NCBI RefSeq assembly: GCF_017310645.1
Contig: NZ_JAFLRH010000002.1
Coordinates: forward strand, 248,001-312,000
Source of the DNA: Paradesulfitobacterium ferrireducens
GTDB taxonomy: Bacteria > Bacillota > Desulfitobacteriia > Desulfitobacteriales > Desulfitobacteriaceae
Reading direction: 5' to 3'
Length of the DNA stretch: 64,000 nucleotides
The notes under the pieces were generated by a model. That model had not been told where the DNA came from, did no database searches, and saw nothing but the letters and a program-made list of their open reading frames with translations. The first letter of the stretch is position 1. Each line of letters begins with the position of its first letter. Shown here in pieces: positions 1 through 8,246 of the stretch. The position numbers and the translations under genes were made by a program.

Positions 1-1449
1 GCGGTGTTTCAGGATGTATCCGAGCTGGAATCTTTGGCTTCGGAGCTGGGGCAAATAAAAGAGTTGAACCATGAGCTTGAAGCCATTCTAGAATCGTTTT
101 ATGACGGTATTGGCATTATTGCCGGGGACGGGACTCTGCTGCGGGTCAATACCAGTTACGAGCGCATCACCGGCTTGTCCAAGGATGACAACGGAGTCGG
201 GCGGAATGTGCGGGAGCTTCAGGAAGACGGAACTGTCTCCCAGGCGGTGGCCTTGCTCGTAATCAATCAGAAAAAGACAGTAACGATCAAGCAGCGGATT
301 AAAACCGGAAAGGAGATTCTCATTACCGGGAGTCCGGTATTCGATGAACAGGGAGAAGTGATCCGGGTGGTCTGCAACATCCGGGACATGACCGAGCTGA
401 ATCTGTTGAAAGAACAGGTCGACAACGCCCAAAAGCAGAACCAGCGTTATGCCAATGAGCTTCAGGAGTTACGGGCGCAGCTTTTGGATCACGAAGAATT
501 TGTCTTCCGCAGCGCGGCCATGGACAAGGTCTTTAAGCTTATCGGCAGAGTGGCGGGGGTTAACTCTCACGTCCTCATTACCGGGGAATCGGGTGTGGGT
601 AAAGAGAATGCGGCCAGGTTGATTCATAAGCTCAGTTCGCGGGTCCAGGGACCCTTTCTCCAGATAAACTGCGGTGCGATTCCGGAAAATCTCCTGGAAT
701 CAGAACTCTTCGGGTATGAAGACGGGGCTTTTACCGGTGCGCGCAGCGGCGGCAAAAAAGGAATCTTCGAGATGTGTGAGGGGGGCACCCTCCTTTTGGA
801 TGAGATCGGAGAGCTTCCGATGAATATGCAGGTCAAGCTATTGCGCGTGCTGCAGCAGCAGGAAGTGTTCCGCATCGGGGCTGCCAAACCGGTGAAGTTT
901 AATGTACGGGTGATCGCAGCCACCAATCGCAATCTCGAAGAAATGATCGCTAAGCAAACGTTCCGCGCGGATCTGTTTTACCGCTTGAATGTCGTGCCGG
1001 TGAACATACCGCCATTGCGTGAACGTACGGAGGATATTGTTCCGTTGGCTTTGCACTTTTTGGAACGGTTCAACCAAAAATACAGCAGCAACAAACGCCT
1101 GGATTCCGAGATTCTCTTGGCATTCGAACGGCATAGCTGGCCCGGGAATGTACGGGAACTTGAGAATCTGATTGAGCGTCTGGTTGTTGTGAATGAAGAG
1201 AATATCCTGACTGCCAAGCACCTGCCTTTCCAAGTGAGCCAACCCCTGGATTCTTTGAGCATCCAGGTGAATGAGCCGATTTCCTTGGAACGGGCGATCG
1301 AAATGCTGGAACGGGAACTCTTGCGCAAAACGATGCAGTCCTATCCGACTACGAGACAGGCGGCCCGGATTCTGGGAGTTTCCCATCCGACGGTAATCCG
1401 CAAGATGCAGAAGTATAAGCTGGCCCAAACAGGAAGACAATCATCGTAG
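1..1449 (+). CDS. Sigma-54-dependent transcriptional activator, 5' end cut by window edge
   Basis: The reading frame is open from base 1 with no start in view, so the N-terminus is missing, probably including an earlier sensory domain. What remains is a PAS domain (about residues 25-130 of the visible part), a short linker helix, an AAA+ sigma-54 interaction domain with Walker A GESGVGKE (about 194-201) and the GAFTGA loop (about 241-246) followed by LLLDEIGELP, and a C-terminal Fis/TyrR-like helix-turn-helix near TRQAARILGVSHPTVIRKM. It should activate RNA polymerase-sigma-54 in response to a small molecule or partner sensed by the PAS region. Three sigma-54 promoters with paired upstream dyads lie at 1755, 5951 and 33220, and the first is about 300 bases past its stop, so it is the obvious regulator of the left-hand cluster. 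The ligand is unknown. Confidence 0.93.
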   Translation, partial: AVFQDVSELESLASELGQIKELNHELEAILESFYDGIGIIAGDGTLLRVNTSYERITGLSKDDNGVGRNVRELQEDGTVSQAVALLVINQKKTVTIKQRIKTGKEILITGSPVFDEQGEVIRVVCNIRDMTELNLLKEQVDNAQKQNQRYANELQELRAQLLDHEEFVFRSAAMDKVFKLIGRVAGVNSHVLITGESGVGKENAARLIHKLSSRVQGPFLQINCGAIPENLLESELFGYEDGAFTGARSGGKKGIFEMCEGGTLLLDEIGELPMNMQVKLLRVLQQQEVFRIGAAKPVKFNVRVIAATNRNLEEMIAKQTFRADLFYRLNVVPVNIPPLRERTEDIVPLALHFLERFNQKYSSNKRLDSEILLAFERHSWPGNVRELENLIERLVVVNEENILTAKHLPFQVSQPLDSLSIQVNEPISLERAIEMLERELLRKTMQSYPTTRQAARILGVSHPTVIRKMQKYKLAQTGRQSS

Positions 1450-1484
1450 GTCGGTATTCGATGTTGGTACAAAACGATATATCT

Positions 1485-1502
1485 TGGTCAGTGCATGTAC
1501 CT
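1485..1502 (+). promoter_or_regulatory. Candidate activator binding site (UAS) TGGTC-N8-TACCT
   Basis: TGGTCAGTGCATGTACCT fits the imperfect dyad TGGTA-N8-TACCA seen before all three sigma-54 promoters. It lies 36 bases after the regulator gene and about 260 bases upstream of the promoter at 1755. It is the weakest of the set, with one mismatch in each arm. Confidence 0.45.
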
Positions 1503-1607
1503 TATTTGCCCATTGGGTGCAAGGGCTTAGCCAACGCCACTACAGAAAATGGCATACAAACATAAGTGTGAATTTCGGAATTTTCCGGCAGCTGTTTCGG
1601 TTTAGTT

Positions 1608-1625
1608 TGGTAACTTTATGAACCT
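1608..1625 (+). promoter_or_regulatory. Candidate activator binding site (UAS) TGGTA-N8-AACCT
   Basis: TGGTAACTTTATGAACCT closely resembles the site at 5630 (TGGTACAGTAATGAACCT). Its centre is about 140 bases upstream of the -24 element at 1757, the usual distance for a sigma-54 enhancer. The gap 1450-1898 between the regulator and the hydroxylase operon thus holds two UAS candidates, a terminator and a sigma-54 promoter. Confidence 0.6.
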
Positions 1626-1659
1626 TATACCAAAAAATATCATCATGTATATGTTCAGA

Positions 1660-1697
1660 AAACCTGCTTGGGCTTTACGGCTTAAGCAGGTTTTTCG
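1660..1697 (+). terminator. Rho-independent terminator of the sigma-54 regulator gene
   Basis: A 10-bp perfect stem, AAACCTGCTT at 1660-1669 and AAGCAGGTTT at 1684-1693, with a 14-base loop, runs into TTTCGTCTTT. It separates the regulator transcript from the sigma-54-driven operon downstream. Confidence 0.8.
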
Positions 1698-1754
1698 TCT
1701 TTACAGCCCGTAAAACATGCAGTTAAGTTTTGAGATTCCCGTATGCATCTTTTC

Positions 1755-1771
1755 TTGGTATTTAACTTGCA
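1755..1771 (+). promoter_or_regulatory. Sigma-54 (-24/-12) promoter P1
   Basis: TTGGTATTTAACTTGCA has GG at 1757-1758 and GC at 1769-1770 with exactly 10 bases between, and TT before the GC, as in the consensus TGGCAC-N5-TTGC. It should drive the Mo hydroxylase operon 1899-5561. The leader is about 115 bases. Confidence 0.82.
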
Positions 1772-1898
1772 GAGCAAAGAGCATTACACGGAAAGCCCGG
1801 CAAGAAAGGAGCTGATTCTAACAGGAACTATAAATATGGATGGAAGATAGTGGTGTTAGCCTAGTCTAATGAAGACTGTGAAGTGGGGAGGGGACTTT

Positions 1899-2765
1899 TT
1901 GCAAAGCTTTAATTATTACGAACCGGCAACTGTCTGGGAGGCGATAGGGCTCCTGGAAAGCCTTAAGGGCAACGTATTCTCCTTAGCCGGCGGGACGGAT
2001 TTAATGCGTACGCTCAAAAAAACAGGGTTCACTGACTATGGAGTCTTGAACCTTAAACGAATTCCGGAATTAGGTGGGATTGAGTTCGATGGCCAGGTGA
2101 TGTCGGTGGGCGCCTTAACGACCGTGAGCACCTTGGCAGCACATCCGGAAGTGAACCGGCATTTCCCGGCCCTAGCGCAAGCGGCCCGGGCGTTAGGCAC
2201 TCCCCAAATCCGGAATTTAGCGACCATCGGCGGAAATTTGGGGACAGCTTCTCCGGCATCGGATTTGGCACCGGCCCTCTTAGTGTACCAAGCCAGGTTA
2301 AATCTGCTGGGGCCGGATGGGGCACGGGTCATGGCAATCAATGAATTCTTCAAGGGACCGGGTCAGACCGGGCTTGCTCCCGGAGAAATAATCACTCGAA
2401 TTGACTTAACCGTACCGGCAGCCGGAACCGTTGGGGCTTTTCTAAAACATGGAGTGCGTAAGAGTCATGAAATTGCATTGGTAAATACTGCGGTACTCCT
2501 GGTGCCGCTCAGAGCTTCTGCTGCTATCGCCGAAGCCAGGATTGCCCTTGGTGCGGTCGGGCCAACGGTGTTCAGGGCCACGCAGGCTGAGGAACAACTG
2601 GCAGGAGCGGAAGGGGGACCGGTGTCGTTCGAACGCGCAGCCAGGGCTGCCCAAGAGATGACTAGTCCAATCAGTGATGTCCGGGCCGGTAACGACTACC
2701 GTAAACATATGGCCGGGGTCTTGGTTAAACGGGCCTTGCTTCAGGCTTGGGGAGGGACGATATGA
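1899..2765 (+). CDS. Mo hydroxylase (xanthine dehydrogenase family), FAD-binding medium subunit
   Basis: This is the flavin subunit of a three-part CO-dehydrogenase/xanthine-dehydrogenase-type hydroxylase; it passes electrons from the FeS subunit to an outside acceptor. Two FAD-binding motifs are visible, LAGGTDLM (about residue 30) and TIGGNLGTASPASDL (about 108). I chose the TTG at 1899 because GGGGAGGGG lies just upstream and the resulting start, MQSFNYYEPATV, is typical of the family; an in-frame ATG at 1869 lacks a good ribosome binding site. The stop overlaps the next gene by 4 bases (ATGA). It is the first gene after sigma-54 promoter P1. The substrate cannot be read from this subunit. 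Confidence 0.92.
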   Translation: MQSFNYYEPATVWEAIGLLESLKGNVFSLAGGTDLMRTLKKTGFTDYGVLNLKRIPELGGIEFDGQVMSVGALTTVSTLAAHPEVNRHFPALAQAARALGTPQIRNLATIGGNLGTASPASDLAPALLVYQARLNLLGPDGARVMAINEFFKGPGQTGLAPGEIITRIDLTVPAAGTVGAFLKHGVRKSHEIALVNTAVLLVPLRASAAIAEARIALGAVGPTVFRATQAEEQLAGAEGGPVSFERAARAAQEMTSPISDVRAGNDYRKHMAGVLVKRALLQAWGGTI

Positions 2766-3244
2766 AAAGAGCAATTGAGCTGAAAGTGAATGGGGAAATG
2801 TATCCGGTATCTGTCTCCGCGGACAGGACGCTGCTCGATGTGATTCGGGAAGACTTGCTCCTAACCGGGACCAAAAAAGGGTGTGAAGCCGGGGAATGCG
2901 GTGCTTGCACGGTGCTTATGGACGGTAAGCCGGTGAATTCCTGTATGGTCTTAGTTATGGACGCTGTGGGACGGGAGATAGTGACGATTGAAGGTGTAGG
3001 AGGGCTGGAGGGGCTTCATCCGATTCAGGAAGCTCTGGTTGAGCATGGGGCCGTCCAGTGCGGGTACTGCACCCCGGGTATTGTGATGACGGCGAAAGCG
3101 CTGTTAGACAACCAACCAAATCCGACAGAGAGGGAAATAAGAGAGGCTTTGGCAGGGAACCTTTGCCGCTGCACAGGGTATGTCAAAATCGTGGAGGCTG
3201 TCCTGGCAGTGAGCCAGGCCTTGAGCCAAGGAAGGAGGGGGTGA
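2762..3244 (+). CDS. Mo hydroxylase, [2Fe-2S] small subunit
   Basis: This 160-residue protein carries the two [2Fe-2S] clusters linking the Mo site to FAD. The plant-type cluster motif CEAGECGACT starts near residue 41 with a further Cys about 20 residues on. The second cluster uses CGYCTPG (about 100) and CRCTGY (about 138). The length is standard for CoxS/HcrC-type subunits. The ATG at 2762 overlaps the preceding stop and has GGAGGG upstream, pointing to translational coupling. The next gene starts 4 bases after its stop. Confidence 0.94.
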   Translation: MKRAIELKVNGEMYPVSVSADRTLLDVIREDLLLTGTKKGCEAGECGACTVLMDGKPVNSCMVLVMDAVGREIVTIEGVGGLEGLHPIQEALVEHGAVQCGYCTPGIVMTAKALLDNQPNPTEREIREALAGNLCRCTGYVKIVEAVLAVSQALSQGRRG

Positions 3245-3248
3245 GAGA

Positions 3249-5561
3249 ATGGCTTATACAATAGTGGGACAGCGTGTCCCCCGAGTGGATGCCAGGGAGA
3301 AAGTCAGCGGAAGGGCTGTTTACACCGGAGATATGACCTTGCCCCATATGCTCGTGGGCAAAGTCTTGCGGAGCCCGTACGCGCACGCGCGGGTTGTCAG
3401 AATTGACACGGCAAAGGCACGGAGTCTTCCCGGGGTAAAAGCCGTTATTACTTTCGAGGATGTTCCGAAGATTTTTTGGAATAGTGCCGGATTTCCTCCG
3501 TCTCCCGGTGCCATCCTCATGGAAGACCAGTATATTCTGACAGACAAGGCTCGCTATGTCGGGGACGGAATTGCCGCAGTGGCCGCAGTCGATGAAAAGA
3601 CCGCAGAGCAGGCGCTGGGAATGATTGAGGTTGAGTATGAGGTGCTGCCGGCGCTGATGAATGTGGAAGCAGCCATGGCTGATGAAGCACCTCTAATCCA
3701 TGATGTTCCGAACAATATCATGGCCCATATGCCGATAGTAATCGGGGACGTGGATCAAGGCTTTGCCGAAGCGGATATGGTCTTTGAAGATAAGTATTAT
3801 GTACCTAAAGTTTATCAAGTGAGCATGGAGCCGTGCGGTGTGGCGATGGCTGCTCCGGATATGGACGGGCGCATTACCATTTGGACGTCCACGCAAATGC
3901 CCCATTTGGTGCGCGGGATTACCGCCCATGCTTTGGGGCTGAGCACGAGCCAAGTGCGGATTATTAAGCCCCCGGTTGGAGGCGCTTTTGGCAGCCGCCT
4001 GGGGGTGGTCAATGAACCGATTGCGGCACTGCTCGCCATAAAGTCCGGCAAACCGGTGATGCTTAAATATTCACGGGAAGAGTCTTTTCTGGCGACCGAA
4101 TCCAGGCACCCGCTTACCATGATTCTCAAAACCGGGGTTAAAAAGGACGGAACCTTTACCGCCCGCCAGATGACGGCTTATCTCGACGGCGGCGCTTATG
4201 CCACCCACACTCCTTCTTTTGCCGGGCCGGTGGCAGGCTGGTTCCTGGCGATGTACAAATCCCCGAATATAAAGATAGACAACTACTCGGTCTATACCAA
4301 CAGTACTCAGTGCGGAGCGTTCCGCGGGTATGGCAATCCCCAGGTGGTCTTTGCAGTAGAGTCCCAGGTGGATGACATCGCGGCGGCGCTTGGCCTTGAT
4401 CCGCTCACAATCCGGCTTAAGAACCATCCCTGCGCCGGGGAAGTGTGGATGTGGAGCAATTGGGTGATTGAAAGCTGCGGCCTGGACGAGGGCATTAAGC
4501 GCGGCGCGGAGGCCATCGGCTGGGGTGAGAAGAGAAAGAAACGGTTTGCGGAAGCCGGAGAAAATGCCGTGACCGGTACCGGTACGAAGAAGCGCGGAGT
4601 CGGCATGGCCTACATGATGCACGTGAGCGGGGCGCGGCCGATGCTGCACGAGACCTCGGCGGCAGTCGTTAAAATTAATGAAGACGGAAAGGCGAACCTG
4701 ATTTATAGCAACTCAGACTGCGGCCAGGGGTCGGGAACCGCCCTTACTCAAGTCGCAGCCGAGGAATTAGGCCTGAACTATGAAGATGTATTCATTACCA
4801 AAACGGCGGATACGGATGTCGCAGGCTTTGATATCGGGAGCCATGCCAGCCGCCAGGCTTACTCCGGCGGCAACGCCGTGAAAAAAGCCGCAGCGGCTGC
4901 CAAAGAAAAGCTTTTGGCAATGGCGGCAGAAATATTGGAGGTCCCCGCAAGCGACCTGGAAGTGGCCCAAGGGATGGTTCGCGTGCGTACAGCCCCGGAG
5001 CAGGTAATTTCGGTGGCTGAAGTCTCGCATAAAGCGCATTTCGGAACCCACGGCCATCAGATTATCGGAGCCGTGAGCGAGGAGCCGCCCGGCAATCCTC
5101 CGGTGTATGCCGCCCAGTTCGCGGAAGTGGAAGTGGACACGGAGACCGGGGTGATTGAAGTGCTCAAAGTGGTTGCGGCCCACGATGTAGGGACAGCTAT
5201 TAACCCGGCCGTGGTTGAGGGACAAATCGAAGGAGCCATCCAGCAGGGAATTGGTTATGCGCTCACGGAAGAATACCGCTACCAGCCGGAGACCGGTCAG
5301 CCGCTCAATCCTAACTTTACGGATTACAAGATTTTAACCGCCTTAGACATGCCTGAGGTGGAAACGATTTTAGTGGAAGCGTCGGCGGAGACCGGACCGT
5401 TCGGGGCCAAGAGTGTCGGGGAATCCGGGCTGGTCGCGACCGCCGCGGCCATTGCCAATGCGGTCTATGATGCGGTCGGAATCAGGATTAAGGAACTGCC
5501 GCTTTCTCCTGAGAAAGTGTTGGCCGCTTTAAGGGAGAAGGAAAACAGCGGGAACGAATGA
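3249..5561 (+). CDS. Mo hydroxylase, molybdopterin-binding catalytic subunit
   Basis: This 770-residue large subunit binds Mo-molybdopterin cytosine dinucleotide and hydroxylates the substrate with oxygen from water. Family landmarks are GGAFGSR (molybdopterin contact), GAFRGYGNPQ, and the C-terminal VGESGLVATAAAIANAV with the general-base glutamate of the family. The length is normal. It closes a hydroxylase operon under sigma-54 promoter P1 and is followed at once by a terminator. A related but clearly different enzyme is encoded at 53654-55939. Candidate substrates, by context only, are an N-heterocycle such as quinoline or indole, or an aromatic aldehyde. No Mo-cofactor sulfurase or insertion chaperone is in the window. 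Confidence 0.93.
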   Translation: MAYTIVGQRVPRVDAREKVSGRAVYTGDMTLPHMLVGKVLRSPYAHARVVRIDTAKARSLPGVKAVITFEDVPKIFWNSAGFPPSPGAILMEDQYILTDKARYVGDGIAAVAAVDEKTAEQALGMIEVEYEVLPALMNVEAAMADEAPLIHDVPNNIMAHMPIVIGDVDQGFAEADMVFEDKYYVPKVYQVSMEPCGVAMAAPDMDGRITIWTSTQMPHLVRGITAHALGLSTSQVRIIKPPVGGAFGSRLGVVNEPIAALLAIKSGKPVMLKYSREESFLATESRHPLTMILKTGVKKDGTFTARQMTAYLDGGAYATHTPSFAGPVAGWFLAMYKSPNIKIDNYSVYTNSTQCGAFRGYGNPQVVFAVESQVDDIAAALGLDPLTIRLKNHPCAGEVWMWSNWVIESCGLDEGIKRGAEAIGWGEKRKKRFAEAGENAVTGTGTKKRGVGMAYMMHVSGARPMLHETSAAVVKINEDGKANLIYSNSDCGQGSGTALTQVAAEELGLNYEDVFITKTADTDVAGFDIGSHASRQAYSGGNAVKKAAAAAKEKLLAMAAEILEVPASDLEVAQGMVRVRTAPEQVISVAEVSHKAHFGTHGHQIIGAVSEEPPGNPPVYAAQFAEVEVDTETGVIEVLKVVAAHDVGTAINPAVVEGQIEGAIQQGIGYALTEEYRYQPETGQPLNPNFTDYKILTALDMPEVETILVEASAETGPFGAKSVGESGLVATAAAIANAVYDAVGIRIKELPLSPEKVLAALREKENSGNE

Positions 5562-5570
5562 TAGGAAAAC

Positions 5571-5610
5571 GGCCCAGGTTTTTTCGGGAGCTTGGGCCAT
5601 TCCTTTTTAG
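5571..5610 (+). terminator. Terminator of the first Mo hydroxylase operon
   Basis: GGCCCAGG at 5571-5578 pairs with CTTGGGCC at 5591-5598 (8 bp with one G-U) and is followed by ATTCCTTTTT. It lies 10 bases after the stop codon. Confidence 0.78.
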
Positions 5611-5629
5611 CCCCAGCAACTTTCCTCGT

Positions 5630-5647
5630 TGGTACAGTAATGAACCT
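5630..5647 (+). promoter_or_regulatory. Candidate activator binding site (UAS) TGGTA-N8-AACCT
   Basis: TGGTACAGTAATGAACCT matches the site at 1608 in 13 of 18 positions. It is the most distal of three dyads before promoter P2. The 467-base gap 5562-6028 contains a terminator, these three dyads and the sigma-54 promoter; I see no credible gene in it. Confidence 0.5.
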
Positions 5648-5725
5648 GAACTAAAAGCATGAGCACTTGATGTCTTCTCGGAGTCCTATTAGTATAACTT
5701 GTTATGACATCATTTTCTTTACGTC

Positions 5726-5743
5726 TGGTAATTTAATGTACCA
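5726..5743 (+). promoter_or_regulatory. Activator binding site (UAS) TGGTA-N8-TACCA
   Basis: TGGTAATTTAATGTACCA is a perfect 5+5 dyad with an 8-base spacer. It is the distal member of a pair whose centres are 68 bases apart; the other is at 5794. Confidence 0.68.
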
Positions 5744-5793
5744 AATGTTCTTTATGCTTGAAAATAAGCTTTCGCGAGCATGCCGGGGGCCGA

Positions 5794-5811
5794 TGGTAAA
5801 CTTTTGTACCA
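5794..5811 (+). promoter_or_regulatory. Activator binding site (UAS) TGGTA-N8-TACCA
   Basis: TGGTAAACTTTTGTACCA is a second perfect 5+5 dyad with the same 8-base spacer. It is centred about 150 bases upstream of the -24 element at 5952, a typical enhancer distance. This pair is the clearest evidence that the dyads are real protein sites. Confidence 0.7.
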
Positions 5812-5950
5812 GACCGGCGGAAATTGAAACACCTTGGCTCCGGTTTGTTGACACTTGCACGTGAGCTTGATAGCTGTTGACTCGGTTTTTTCTGCTGTCC
5901 ACAACTTAAGTTTAACCGTTCACGGTAAATTCTATTTTTTTTGAAAAGAG

Positions 5951-5966
5951 TGGAATTAATCTTGCA
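5951..5966 (+). promoter_or_regulatory. Sigma-54 (-24/-12) promoter P2
   Basis: TGGAATTAATCTTGCA has GG at 5952-5953, exactly 10 bases, then GC at 5964-5965 preceded by TT. It should drive the 2-oxoacid oxidoreductase operon starting at 6029. An imperfect palindrome around ACCGT-TC-ACGGT lies just upstream at 5911-5929. Confidence 0.82.
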
Positions 5967-6028
5967 ATAATCTTTCACAAGTTTCCAAAAGGATTTTGTT
6001 TTTAGGAGAAAAAGTGGAGGAGGTGTCG

Positions 6029-6586
6029 GTGCAAGTGCTGCAGTTTATTGTTCAGGGAAGAGGCGGTCAGGGGGCTCAGAAAGCCGGGGAAATCTTGGCC
6101 AATATCTTCTTTAGCGAAGGGAAGTACGTCCAGGCCTATGCCACTTATGGCGGGGCCAGGCGTGGTACACCTGTGAGTTCCTTTATCAGGGTGGACGACA
6201 AGCCGATCCGGCTGCGCTGCAACATTGAAAATCCTGATGTGATTTTGGTTTTTGATCCGAGCTTGCTTAATGAAACTCTCTTAAAAGGGGCAGGGGAAAA
6301 AACGTTAGTAGTCATTAATTCAACCCAGGCTCCGGAGGAGTTTGCCGCTCTCGGCAAGTTCAAGATCTTCACGATTGACGGTATGGCTATCGCCCAGGCC
6401 AACCGCCTGGGGAGAATTGTAAATTCAGCCTTGGTCGGGGCGGTAACAGGGCTGTTGGGACAGCCGGATATCGATTTGGTTGCGAAAGTTGTAGGGGAAA
6501 CGAGCCCGGTTAAAGTAGAAGAAAATATCAACTCCTGTTTGGATGGGTACCGCATGGCACGGGAAGGGAGGGTGTTGAATGCCTGA
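6029..6586 (+). CDS. 2-oxoacid:ferredoxin oxidoreductase, gamma subunit
   Basis: This is the gamma subunit of a thiamine-diphosphate 2-oxoacid:acceptor oxidoreductase that turns a 2-oxoacid plus CoA into acyl-CoA and CO2. The family signature GRGGQGAQKAG is at the N-terminus. I chose the GTG at 6029 because GGAGGAGG precedes it and the protein then begins MQVLQFIVQGRGGQG, usual for the family; a GTG at 6023 is also possible. The gene order gamma, GltD-like flavoprotein with FeS, alpha, beta is unlike the common pyruvate enzyme and resembles the phenylglyoxylate:NAD oxidoreductase (PadE-I) of aromatic-degrading bacteria. The next gene overlaps by 8 bases. Confidence 0.88.
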   Translation: MQVLQFIVQGRGGQGAQKAGEILANIFFSEGKYVQAYATYGGARRGTPVSSFIRVDDKPIRLRCNIENPDVILVFDPSLLNETLLKGAGEKTLVVINSTQAPEEFAALGKFKIFTIDGMAIAQANRLGRIVNSALVGAVTGLLGQPDIDLVAKVVGETSPVKVEENINSCLDGYRMAREGRVLNA

Positions 6587-8246
6587 AGTGATTAAAGAAG
6601 TACCACCAATTTGGACCACGGGCTGGACGGACATTCTCAACACCGGAACTTGGCGCAGTGCGGTTCCCGTTCATAAAAAGAGGCCTGCCCCTTGTCATAA
6701 GGCTTGTCCGGTTGAGGGGGAAATTCCGGTCTGGACCCAGCTTGTGAAAGCAGAAAAGTACCAGGAAGCCTGGCTGGCTCTTGCGGCCAATAATCCGTTT
6801 CCGGCAGTGACCGGCCGGGTGTGTCATCATCCGTGTGAAGGCTCCTGCAACAGAGGGGAATATGACGGGGCGGTTGCCATAAACGCCTTAGAACACTATG
6901 TGGGAGATCTGGCGCTGCAGGAAGGTTGGAGTCTTCCGAAACCTGAGAAAGAGCGGGAACAACGGGTTCTTGTGATCGGGGCCGGTCCGGCCGGACTTTC
7001 TTGTGCTTACCGGCTTAGACTGGAAGGGTACCAGGTGACGGTGTTTGAGGAGAAACCGGAGGCGGGGGGGGTCCTGCGCTACGGTATACCTCAGTACCGT
7101 CTGCCGAAAGCTGTCCTGGCCGGGGAAATAAAACGTCTGCAGGAGCTGGGAATAAGCATTGAAACCGGACGCCGCTTCGAAAGCTATGAACTGGAACAAT
7201 ATGAACAAGAGTATGATGCGGTATTCTTGGCAATCGGTGCCGGGAAAGCGAAGTCACTGCCTCAGTTCCCTTCAGATAAGCGGGTCTTAAATGGACTTGA
7301 ATTCCTGGCCCGGGCCAACCAAAATGATACGATTGCTTTGGGGCAACAGGTTGTTGTGGTCGGCGGCGGCAGTGTGGCTATGGACGTAGCCCGCACCGCC
7401 CGGCGCCTAGGAAGCTATGTCACGGTTTTGGCTTTGGAAGACGGGGAGCATCTGCCGGCCCAAACCGATGAGGTCACTGGAGCCCTGGAAGAAGGGATAG
7501 CGATCACCGGGGGAGCAATGGTCCAGGAAGTGCAAAGCTCAGAGCGGGGACTGGGCCTTGCCTGCGTCAAGGTCAATTTAGATCCGGAAGCCCCTCCGGG
7601 GGTACTTAAGCCGGTAGTTGTTCCCGGTTCGGAGTTTTCCCTGATTGCCGATCAGGTGATTCTGGCCATTGGACAGGATCCGGAGACAGATGTCTGGAAT
7701 CACTTGCTGCCGGTGAAACAGACGCTTTTCCAAATTAAACCCGATTTCTCCACGGACCGTCCCGGAGTTTTTGCCGGAGGAGATGATGCCAGTGCGGAGC
7801 GTTATGTCTCTTCTGCCATTGGTCAGGGGAAAATGGCGGCCCGGAGTATCGCCCGCTATTTGACAGGTGGGTCCGGGAGCGTGGATGAAGAAATAGTTTC
7901 CTTAGAAGAACCTGTCCCCTTTAAAGATATCAATACCTTTTATTTCCCTTCCCAGTCCCGGGACTATAAAGGAACGACCGCAGCTGAACAGCGGGTGCGT
8001 GATTTCAGCGAAGTCAAGACAGGTTTCAGTTCTGACCAAGCCTTGGCTCAGGCCGAACGCTGTTTTAGCTGCGGCAGCTGCATTGAATGTGACAACTGCT
8101 TCTATTTCTGCCCGGACATGGCCGTGGTTAAGGATGCAACCCTTGAAGAACATTACCGCATCTTGGATCAATACTGCAAAGGGTGCGGCAGCTGTGTGGA
8201 AGAGTGTCCCCGGGGTGCGGTTGTCTTAAAGGAGGAGAGCAGATGA
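6579..8246 (+). CDS. GltD-like FAD/NAD(P) oxidoreductase fused to a 2[4Fe-4S] ferredoxin domain
   Basis: This 555-residue electron-transfer protein probably links the oxidoreductase to NAD(P). The N-terminus has the GltD-type FeS region (CHKACPVEGEIPVW, then CHHPCEGSCNRG). It is followed by an FAD fold starting VLVIGAGPAGLSCAYRL and an NAD(P) fold at VVVVGGGSVAMDVARTARR. The C-terminus has two [4Fe-4S] motifs, CFSCGSCIECDNC...CP and CKGCGSCVEECP, which take the place of a separate delta subunit. It overlaps its neighbours on both sides. A similar GltD-type subunit occurs in the phenylglyoxylate dehydrogenase complex, and PreT, the partner of PreA, is also of this family, so it might also serve the PreA-like enzyme at 19756. 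Confidence 0.88.
   Translation: MPEVIKEVPPIWTTGWTDILNTGTWRSAVPVHKKRPAPCHKACPVEGEIPVWTQLVKAEKYQEAWLALAANNPFPAVTGRVCHHPCEGSCNRGEYDGAVAINALEHYVGDLALQEGWSLPKPEKEREQRVLVIGAGPAGLSCAYRLRLEGYQVTVFEEKPEAGGVLRYGIPQYRLPKAVLAGEIKRLQELGISIETGRRFESYELEQYEQEYDAVFLAIGAGKAKSLPQFPSDKRVLNGLEFLARANQNDTIALGQQVVVVGGGSVAMDVARTARRLGSYVTVLALEDGEHLPAQTDEVTGALEEGIAITGGAMVQEVQSSERGLGLACVKVNLDPEAPPGVLKPVVVPGSEFSLIADQVILAIGQDPETDVWNHLLPVKQTLFQIKPDFSTDRPGVFAGGDDASAERYVSSAIGQGKMAARSIARYLTGGSGSVDEEIVSLEEPVPFKDINTFYFPSQSRDYKGTTAAEQRVRDFSEVKTGFSSDQALAQAERCFSCGSCIECDNCFYFCPDMAVVKDATLEEHYRILDQYCKGCGSCVEECPRGAVVLKEESR

Noticed and set aside
838-1440. Long minus-strand frame opposite the sigma-54 regulator, and similar ones opposite other genes (for example 4071-4649, 9623-10228, 25601-26215, 31770-32564)
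   Set aside because: All lie antisense to genes with clear family motifs, in GC-rich DNA where antisense stops are rare, and none resembles a known protein.
1899-5561. Aerobic-type CO dehydrogenase
   Set aside because: The large subunit does not show the CoxL active-site loop with its selenium-binding cysteine motif as I recall it, and no cox accessory genes (CoxD, E, F) are nearby.
5667-5864. Short open frame in the gap before the 2-oxoacid oxidoreductase operon
   Set aside because: It has no ribosome binding site or recognisable protein features and covers two activator dyads; opposite-strand frames of the same size exist here too.
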